Positions 15,438-21,897 of a stretch of 21,897 bases of DNA are shown piece after piece. The notes beneath the pieces are model-generated. The model searched no databases. It was given only the letters and a program-made list of their open reading frames with translations, and was not told the DNA's origin. Both the position numbers and the translations under genes were made by a program. This DNA is from UBA5078 sp041175045 (GTDB lineage Bacteria > Pseudomonadota > Gammaproteobacteria > Pseudomonadales > Pseudohongiellaceae). Every line of letters begins with the position of its first letter. Positions within the stretch are counted from its first letter, which is position 1. The stretch lies in contig JBEDFR010000033.1 in NCBI GenBank assembly GCA_041175045.1, positions 1 through 21,897 of the forward strand, given 5' to 3'.

Positions 15438-16514
15438 TCAGGACAGCCAGTCGAAATGGCGGGTGAGCGCGGTCAGCTTGAAGCCGCGGGTCTGCTCCCG
15501 GGCCTGGGGATTAGTGTCGTACTTCACATCGGGGCCTTGCAGCAGGCGGGTCTGGAAGCTGTCCAGGTCGAACATCACGAGGCTGGCGCGCTCGTCCTGA
15601 CCCTGCAGCGAGGCCGGGGCCAGGCGCGGAGCCTGGGCAAACAGCAGAGCACGGTCCAACGGGGACCATTGCAGGTTGTAGATCACGTCCTGCGTGCTGA
15701 GGACGGTCACGGGGGAATTCGGCAGATCGGCGGAGCCCAGCAACAGGCTGGAGCCCTCTTCGCCGTAGCGCACCATGGCGAACAGGCGACCGTCGCTGGA
15801 CAACACCGGCGCCGTGCCGGACAGCGGGCTGATGTCGACGTCTGGCCTCGCGTCATCGCGCAGCGTCGCCGAGGCCGTTGCCACACGCCCGCCCAGCAGA
15901 CGCTCGGCAGCCGTCTCGCTGCTGAGGGAGATGTCGGCCAGCGGGTAGGAGGCTGGCGCCGGAGCATCGGCGGTCAGCAGACTCTGGGCGCCCAGCAGCA
16001 TGACGGCGCCGAGGGCCATGGTCATGGCGCTGCCCAGCAGCGGCCTCGCAGGCAGGCGCAGGCGTTGCGCGACAGACGCCGCTGCCGGTGCTGGCAGGGT
16101 GGTCGCGCTGCCTTGTTCACCAAGGAACGGACTGGCCTCCTGCACGCGACAATGGGCAGCGAGCCGGTAGCCGGTCTTGGGGATGGTGTCGATCAGCGAG
16201 GCATCCGTGCTGTCTGTTTCCAGTCGGCGGCGCAGTTCGGAGACTGCGCGAGTCAGGGAATTCTCGTTCACCACCACGCGCGGCCAGAGTTCCTCGATCA
16301 GGGATTCGCGGCGCAGCACGCGTCCCGGCACCGCACAGAGAAGACACAGCAGGCGCATCAGGCGCGGTTCCAGGGAGCGGATCTCGCCGCTGTCCTGATG
16401 CTGCAGCTGACGGCTTGCCGGGTCGACCAGCCAGCGCTGCAGGATGAAGGCGCCGCTGCGTGCCTCCAGGGGCGAGTGGCGGGTGTCGGCATTGCGCTGT
16501 GTCGTGTCACTCAT
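15438..16514 (-). CDS. Membrane-anchored winged-helix regulator (CadC/ToxR type)
   Basis: 358 residues from the ATG at 16514, chosen for its GAGG ribosome site; an ATG at 16580 adds 22 residues. Residues about 20-122 are an OmpR-type winged helix without a receiver domain (LEPRLMRLLCLLCAVPGRVL, RRESLIEELWP, NSLTRAVSELRRRL, DTIPKTGYRLAA). One membrane segment follows (about 150-172, LLGSAMTMALGAVMLLGAQS). The outside part (about 175-358) shows TolB/PD40-like strands (LSSDGRLFAMVRYG, IYNLQWSPLDRALLFAQA). It would sense an envelope signal and act directly on DNA. The sensor is short for a beta-propeller, about two to three blades. Its targets are unknown; it lies directly upstream of modA in the same orientation and divergent from degQ. 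Confidence 0.87.
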   Translation of the reverse strand: MSDTTQRNADTRHSPLEARSGAFILQRWLVDPASRQLQHQDSGEIRSLEPRLMRLLCLLCAVPGRVLRRESLIEELWPRVVVNENSLTRAVSELRRRLETDSTDASLIDTIPKTGYRLAAHCRVQEASPFLGEQGSATTLPAPAAASVAQRLRLPARPLLGSAMTMALGAVMLLGAQSLLTADAPAPASYPLADISLSSETAAERLLGGRVATASATLRDDARPDVDISPLSGTAPVLSSDGRLFAMVRYGEEGSSLLLGSADLPNSPVTVLSTQDVIYNLQWSPLDRALLFAQAPRLAPASLQGQDERASLVMFDLDSFQTRLLQGPDVKYDTNPQAREQTRGFKLTALTRHFDWLS

Positions 16515-16783
16515 GTCGGCCTCTGCGCTTGCGCGCGCTGGGATCGTTGGCAGGGTCTGCCTGCGCGATGTCTTCTCCATGCTCTCTACGTCTTTTATCC
16601 GGATTTGGCTCAGCTTTCCAGCTTGCGCTGGCGCTTTGCCTGCTTCTTCACATTTTCTGGATGAAAACTTCCGCTTTTCCACAGGTATTTCCTTTCCCGC
16701 GACCGCACTGTCATGCCACGAGCGGCCGCTGCAGGGCGGCCTGCACTTTCGACGATTCGATTGACGCATGAGAGGTGTCTGCG
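16515..16783. other. Divergent intergenic region between the regulator and degQ
   Basis: This must hold the promoters of both flanking genes, but I find no convincing -35/-10 pair on either strand. A small inverted repeat (CCAGC-ttgc-GCTGG, about 16619-16632) lies close to the regulator side. The plus strand is pyrimidine-rich between 16600 and 16710. No RNA gene or coding frame is supported. Confidence 0.4.
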
Positions 16784-18175
<1,392 letters not shown>

Positions 18176-18233
18176 GATTGCATTACCAGTGCAAGGCGAG
18201 GGTGACAGGTTTTCAACACTGTGCCTGACTTTG

Positions 18234-18268
18234 GCCGGCTGCGGGGCACCCCCAGCCGGCATTTTTTT
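18234..18268 (+). terminator. Intrinsic terminator after degQ
   Basis: Stem GCCGGCTG (18234-18241) / CAGCCGGC (18253-18260) with extra G:C pairing inside the loop, followed by A and seven T (18262-18268). It lies 59 bp beyond the degQ stop. Confidence 0.85.
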
Positions 18269-18294
18269 GCAAAACCCGCCGGCCATGCTATGTT
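18267..18294 (+). promoter_or_regulatory. Possible promoter of the serine hydrolase, overlapping the degQ terminator tail
   Basis: TTGCAA (18267-18272), a 16-bp spacer, then TATGTT preceded by TGC, an extended -10 form. If used, transcription begins near 18301, downstream of the only nearby ATG (18290). That supports a later start codon for the hydrolase. Confidence 0.4.
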
Positions 18295-18334
18295 CCCGCC
18301 GCATCTGCCTTGTTCGCCTTCGGGGTTCCTCGTC

Positions 18335-19471
18335 TTGTCTTCTTCGCGCTCCTCTCGTTTTCTGCTTCTGGCCGCCGCACTGTTCGCCCCTGTATTCCTG
18401 CATGCCCAGACACCGCGCTATGCCCAGTATGTCGAGTGGTTCAACGCCAGCGTGGCCGCCAGCACCGTGCCCGGCGTGGCCATGGCCGTAGTAAGCTCCG
18501 ATCGTGTGCTGGAGATGCAGACCTGGGGCGTGCGCGCCATCGATCAGACAGACCCGGTGGACGCTAGCACCGTGTTCCGCATCGCCTCCGTCTCCAAGAC
18601 TTTTGCCGGCGCCGTGGCCGCCACCCTGGTGCACGAGCGCAAGCAGGACTGGGACACCCCTCTCACGCGCACCCTGCCGCAGCTCGTCATCGGTACCGAG
18701 CCCAGCAGCAGGGAGCTGACCCTGCGCCATGTGCTGAGTCACTCCACCGGCCTCATGCCGCACGCCTTCTCCAACATGCTGGATGCCGGCGTGGCCTATC
18801 AGAAGATTCAGCAGCAGTTCACCGAGATCCCCACGGTGTGTCAGCCGGGGCGCTGCTACGGTTATCAGAACGTCGTGTTCTCCCTGGTTTCCGACGTGGT
18901 GCAGGTGTCGGAGCAGATCCCCTATGAACAGTATGTCGAGAGCCGGCTGTTCGAGCCGCTGGGCATGAACCGAGCCTCCATGACCCTGGAGGACTATCTG
19001 GCAGACACCAATGTCAGCGCGCCGCACCAGCGCCGCGGCGAGCAGTGGCAGACAGTGAGCACCAATGCGGCCTATTACAGCGTCGGTCCTGCCGCCGGGG
19101 TGAATGCCAGCCTCAATGACATGATCATATGGGCCCAGGCCAATCTGGGCGCCCACCCCGAGGTGCTGCCGCCCGAAGTGCTGGCCCAGCAGCATGCGCC
19201 GGTGGTGGAGACGCCGCGGGGCAATTACTTCAATCGCTGGCCGAATCTCGAGCATGCCTGGTATGGGCTGGGCTGGCGCGTGTTCGACTATGCGGGGCAG
19301 CGCGTGGTCCACCATGGCGGCGGCGTGCGGGGCTTTCGCACGGAGCTGGTGCTGGTGCCGGCCCTGGATATCGGCATGATCGTGCTTTTCAATGCCGAGA
19401 CCCCACTGGCCAACGACGTGGTGCCGCATTTCCTCGACGCCCTGCTCGTCCCGGAGCTGGCGCTGCAATGA
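18335..19471 (+). CDS. Secreted beta-lactamase-fold serine hydrolase (class C/PBP-like)
   Basis: Serine hydrolase of the AmpC/PBP4*/esterase superfamily. With the start at 18335 the protein has 378 residues, the nucleophile is Ser85 in S-V-S-K (Lys88), the second motif is Y177-Q-N179, and the third is HGG at 327-329. The TTG start is favoured because it begins a compact signal peptide (SSSRSSRFLLLAAALFAPVF, cleavage near LHA-QTP). The ATG at 18290 has no ribosome site and falls in a likely -10 box, but it stays possible and adds 15 residues. All three catalytic motifs are present, so it should be active, but whether on peptides, esters or beta-lactams is unknown. The last base pairs overlap nfsA as ATGA, so the two are coupled. 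Confidence 0.88.
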   Translation: MSSSRSSRFLLLAAALFAPVFLHAQTPRYAQYVEWFNASVAASTVPGVAMAVVSSDRVLEMQTWGVRAIDQTDPVDASTVFRIASVSKTFAGAVAATLVHERKQDWDTPLTRTLPQLVIGTEPSSRELTLRHVLSHSTGLMPHAFSNMLDAGVAYQKIQQQFTEIPTVCQPGRCYGYQNVVFSLVSDVVQVSEQIPYEQYVESRLFEPLGMNRASMTLEDYLADTNVSAPHQRRGEQWQTVSTNAAYYSVGPAAGVNASLNDMIIWAQANLGAHPEVLPPEVLAQQHAPVVETPRGNYFNRWPNLEHAWYGLGWRVFDYAGQRVVHHGGGVRGFRTELVLVPALDIGMIVLFNAETPLANDVVPHFLDALLVPELALQ

Positions 19472-20205
19472 CCCCTGTGATCGATCTGCTCAACAGCCAT
19501 CGCAGCATCCGCCGCTTCAACACCACCCCCATCGAGGAAGGACTGCTTCAGGCCATCGTGCGTGCCGGACAGGCGGCGGCCACCTCCAGCTTCCTGCAGG
19601 GCTGTACCGTGATCCGCGTGCGTGACGCCGAGCGTCGGCGGCAGCTGGCAGCGCTGGCCGGCAATCAGGCCCATGTGCAGAGTGCGGCCGAGTTTCTCGT
19701 GCTGTGCGCCGATCTGAAGCGGGCGGCCAATGCCTGTGCGCAGCAAGGCAGGGTGTTTGCCGGGGACTATACGGAACACTTCATCATCGCCACGGTGGAC
19801 GTGGCCCTGATGGCGCAGAACATGGTGGTGGCGGCCGAATCGGCCGGGCTGGGCATCTGCTACATCGGCGGTCTGCGCAATCACCCGCAGGAAGTCACCG
19901 AGCTGTTGCAACTGCCCGCGGGCGTCTACCCGGTGTTCGGTCTGTGTCTGGGTTACCCCGACCAGAACCCCGAGTGCAAGCCGCGCCTGCCGCTGGCGGT
20001 GGTGCTCAAGGACGAAGTCTACAGTGAGCAGGGAGATGCCGAGCGCATCGCCCTGTACGACGAACAGGTGCGGGAGTATTACCGCACCCGCACGGGAGGC
20101 GGACACGGCCAGAGCTGGAGCGAGCAGGTCGCCGGCCTGCTGAGCGAGAAGGCCCGCCCGCACATGCGCGAATTTCTTGCCGGCCAAGGCTTCACGCTGC
20201 GTTGA
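19468..20205 (+). CDS. nfsA: NfsA-type NADPH-dependent flavin nitroreductase/FMN reductase
   Basis: 245 residues, close to E. coli NfsA (240). FMN-binding landmarks are NSHRSIRRFNTTPIEEGLLQ at the N-terminus, GQAAATSSFLQGCTVIRV, and the glycine-rich GICYIGGLRNHP. The C-terminal FGLCLGYPDQNPECKPRLPL is typical of the NfsA/FRP branch. The cytoplasmic enzyme reduces nitroaromatics, quinones or flavins with NADPH. The ATG overlaps the hydrolase stop, so both are probably translated from one message. No terminator is visible after it. Confidence 0.93.
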   Translation: MTPVIDLLNSHRSIRRFNTTPIEEGLLQAIVRAGQAAATSSFLQGCTVIRVRDAERRRQLAALAGNQAHVQSAAEFLVLCADLKRAANACAQQGRVFAGDYTEHFIIATVDVALMAQNMVVAAESAGLGICYIGGLRNHPQEVTELLQLPAGVYPVFGLCLGYPDQNPECKPRLPLAVVLKDEVYSEQGDAERIALYDEQVREYYRTRTGGGHGQSWSEQVAGLLSEKARPHMREFLAGQGFTLR

Positions 20206-20409
20206 AAGCGCTCCTGCTTCCCCCTGCGCCCCGAGAAGGATGAACCTTGTCACAGATTGCGCCCGGTGCGGCGTCAGCGCGAGATTCGGTGAGCGGTTTG
20301 ACACCTGATGCGCTGGTAAACGCGCAGACCTGCCTGACCTGCCAGGGCCGTGGCCATCGTCGGCGAAAACTGCTCTGACCCTGACGGCACGACGCCTGCG
20401 GTGTCCTGG

Positions 20410-20438
20410 TGTCTTTCGCCCGGGGCATCCTCTACAAT
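20410..20438 (+). promoter_or_regulatory. Putative promoter of the exported methyltransferase
   Basis: TACAAT (20433-20438), a 5/6 match to the -10, with a weak -35 TGTCTT (20410-20415) at 17 bp. It is the only promoter-like pair in the 284-bp gap 20206-20489. The rest of that gap shows no gene or terminator. Confidence 0.5.
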
Positions 20439-20489
20439 CGTCCCGACCCCGCTGCACAAGAACAACAACCCCGTACAGGAGCCCCGCCC

Positions 20490-21215
20490 ATGTCGTCTGC
20501 CCGCCGTCTGTTGCTCGTCTGTTTCGGCCTTCTCGCCACCGCCTGCGGCGCCGTGGCGCAGGACCAGGCCGAATCCCGCTATGTCTACGCTCCGGAACGC
20601 AGCATCGATGGCGGCACCGGCATGTTCTACATGGGCCGGGAGACCTCCGGCGTCATGGGCCATCTGGCTGCCGAATGGCTGGAGCGCCCCACGCGCACGC
20701 ATGAGGAAATGCCCGACGAGGTGGTGGAGAACATGAATCTGCGGCCCACCGACGTGGTCGCCGACATCGGTGCCGGCTCGGGCTATTTCACCTTCCGCAT
20801 CGCCGCGAAGGTGCCCCAGGGCAAGGTGCTGGCCGTGGATATCCAGCCCGAGATGCTGGCCATGGTCGACGCGCGTCGTCTCAACGAGAACGTGAGCAAT
20901 GTGGAAGGGGTGCTGGGGGATCTGCAGACCACGAACCTGCCGCCCGCTTCCGTGGACGTGGCCTTCCTGGTGGATGCCTACCACGAGTTCTCGCACCCTT
21001 ACGAGATGATGCAGAGCATCTTCACGGCGCTGAAACCGGGGGGGCGATTGATCCTGGTGGAGTATCGCGGCGAGGATCGCAGCGTGCCCATCCGCCCGCT
21101 GCACAAGATGACGCAGGCTCAGGTGAAGCGGGAAATGGCGGTGTTCGACCTGCAGTTCGAGGAAACCCTGGATTTCCTGCCCTGGCAGCACATGATGATC
21201 TTCAGCAAGCGCTGA
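20490..21215 (+). CDS. Class I SAM-dependent methyltransferase with N-terminal export signal
   Basis: 241 residues from ATG 20490, which follows AGGAG. Residues 1-24 form a signal peptide (SSARRLLLVCFGLLATACGA) with cleavage near AVA-QDQ. Cys19 could alternatively be lipidated, but ATAC is a poor lipobox. The Rossmann fold begins with motif I DIGAGSGY at 92-99 (VVADIGAGSGYFTFRIA), then VLAVDIQPEML (acidic SAM-ribose contact), GDLQTTNLPPASVDVAFLVD, YHEF and LKPGGRLILVEYRGED. The core is intact, so it should bind SAM, yet the protein looks exported. Substrate unknown. It is the last plus-strand gene and converges with a broken receptor gene. Confidence 0.88.
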   Translation: MSSARRLLLVCFGLLATACGAVAQDQAESRYVYAPERSIDGGTGMFYMGRETSGVMGHLAAEWLERPTRTHEEMPDEVVENMNLRPTDVVADIGAGSGYFTFRIAAKVPQGKVLAVDIQPEMLAMVDARRLNENVSNVEGVLGDLQTTNLPPASVDVAFLVDAYHEFSHPYEMMQSIFTALKPGGRLILVEYRGEDRSVPIRPLHKMTQAQVKREMAVFDLQFEETLDFLPWQHMMIFSKR

Positions 21216-21227
21216 AGCGCGCTTGAC

Positions 21228-21335
21228 TCAGCACTCGATGATCTCGCCACGCAGGGTGGCAAGTCGGGCCAGCAGGTGATTCTGCGGGCCCCGTGGGATG
21301 CCGGCCTTGCCCAGGGTGGGTAGCAGGGCTCGGCA
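21228..21335 (-). pseudogene. Possible gene remnant (35 codons) downstream of the receptor fragment
   Basis: Minus-strand frame between two stops, without a good start, with a coding-like C-terminal sequence (GIPRGPQNHLLARLATLRGE, then IIEC and stop). It is in the same frame as the receptor fragment but separated by two stop codons. It may be the tail of a lost gene or chance. No family recognised. Confidence 0.25.
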
Positions 21336-21344
21336 TCAAGCCGA

Positions 21345-21897
21345 TCAGAAAGTGGTATGAATCTTCAGGGCGATCTTCTGCCCACCGCCCGCGCTGCAGG
21401 AATCCTCGATTTCCCGCAGTGTCCCCAGGCCCACCAGACCGTCGAAACGCAGACGATCGCGGCAGAATTCCGACTTCAGCGCATTGAACTGCAGGCGATC
21501 GCGCTCGAAGTCATAGCCCAGATTCATGCTGGCCTGCACCGCGCTCTGATCACGGTCGCTGTCCTCGAGCACGATCTCGCTGAGGCTGCGGTCGGGCAGA
21601 TAGTTGAACTCGGTGCGCTGGAAGCCGTTGTAGCGCGGGTCCACCTCCAGGTTGAAGAGGTAGTTCAGAGCGCCTGCCTGGCCGCCGTAGGAGAACGAGC
21701 CGCGCACATCCATCTCGCCCGAGGAGCCCCCGATGATCTCGATGCGTTCCACCTGGTCCGAAGCGATGCGGGTCAGCTGGCTGCTGGTGGAATTGTCCTT
21801 GCCGGCCACGCGCTTGCCATTGATCAGCAGGTCGCCACTGGTGCCCAGACCGCGGCCCCCGCGGTGGTTGTTGCCACGACCCAGGGTGATGCCGGGA
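21345..21897 (-). pseudogene. TonB-dependent receptor fragment, internally deleted, 5' end outside window
   Basis: The frame enters from the right edge with clear plug-domain sequence: LGRGNNHRGGRGLGTSGDLL, INGKRV, and QVERIEIIGGSSGEMDVRG. In relatives known to me this is followed by a GQVVNI-like stretch, but here it jumps straight to a barrel strand (SFSYGGQAGALNYLFNLEVD). After about three strands (NLGYDFERDRLQFNALKSE) it passes to a terminal strand GGGQKIALKIHTTF and stops. Only about 150 residues follow the plug, whereas a barrel normally needs 500 or more. The Phe end looks like a genuine receptor C-terminus, so the middle was probably deleted in frame. It cannot form a full 22-strand barrel. 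A natural small relative is the alternative. Confidence 0.7.

Noticed and set aside
16655..16710. Sigma-E-type promoter for degQ (AAAACTT followed by a 16-bp gap)
   Set aside because: The -35 is only partly matched and no TCTGA/TCTAA-like -10 is at the required distance.
20206..20489. Terminator or small RNA in the gap after nfsA
   Set aside because: No stem followed by a T-run is present, and a TTGACA at about 20299 has no partner -10 at 16-18 bp.
20530..20560. Lipobox in the methyltransferase signal peptide
   Set aside because: The residues before Cys19 (A-T-A) do not fit the usual L-A/S-G/A pattern; a type I cleavage after AVA is at least as good, so lipoprotein status is not claimed.

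Overview
The window looks like part of a GC-rich (roughly 60% GC or more) gammaproteobacterial chromosome. Supporting signs are a phoB-phoR pair, chorismate lyase (UbiC), an NfsA nitroreductase, a DegQ/DegP protease, ModABC and TonB-dependent outer-membrane receptors. An aquatic, TonB-receptor-rich lineage is a reasonable guess, but no marker here fixes the genus. I saw no rRNA, tRNA, CRISPR array or insertion sequence.

Left part (1-6690, all minus strand): a phosphate-starvation block. It holds the sensor kinase phoR (cut by the window edge), the response regulator phoB, a complete TonB-dependent receptor and a secreted parallel beta-helix-like protein. The 5' region of phoB, of the receptor and of the beta-helix gene each carries a Pho-box-like pair of 7-bp direct repeats at 11-bp period (7-4-7). 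The receptor has a second, weaker pair. The simplest reading is that receptor and beta-helix protein form a PhoB-controlled outer-membrane uptake module wired to the phoBR locus beside it. This is the most interesting system in the window.

Centre (6700-12775): ubiC and a CaiB/BaiF CoA-transferase form a coupled plus-strand pair. They converge on a secreted helical-repeat protein with a TonB-C-like end. Divergent from that gene, a near-consensus sigma70 promoter drives a 43-codon Arg/Ala-rich reading frame that ends in a strong intrinsic terminator. An ArgD-like aminotransferase begins 24 bases after the terminator's T-run. This layout looks like an attenuator. An MDR-family NADPH-dependent oxidoreductase follows.

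Right part (12790-21897): modABC on the minus strand has a ModE-like operator in front of modA. Upstream of it lies a membrane-anchored winged-helix regulator. On the plus strand are a DegQ-type protease with its own terminator, a secreted beta-lactamase-fold serine hydrolase overlapping nfsA, and an unusual class I methyltransferase with an N-terminal export signal. At the right edge is the 3' end of another TonB-dependent receptor. It appears to have lost most of its barrel and is probably decaying.

Throughout the window many long open frames lie antisense to real genes. They are a codon-bias artefact of GC-rich DNA and are not annotated.
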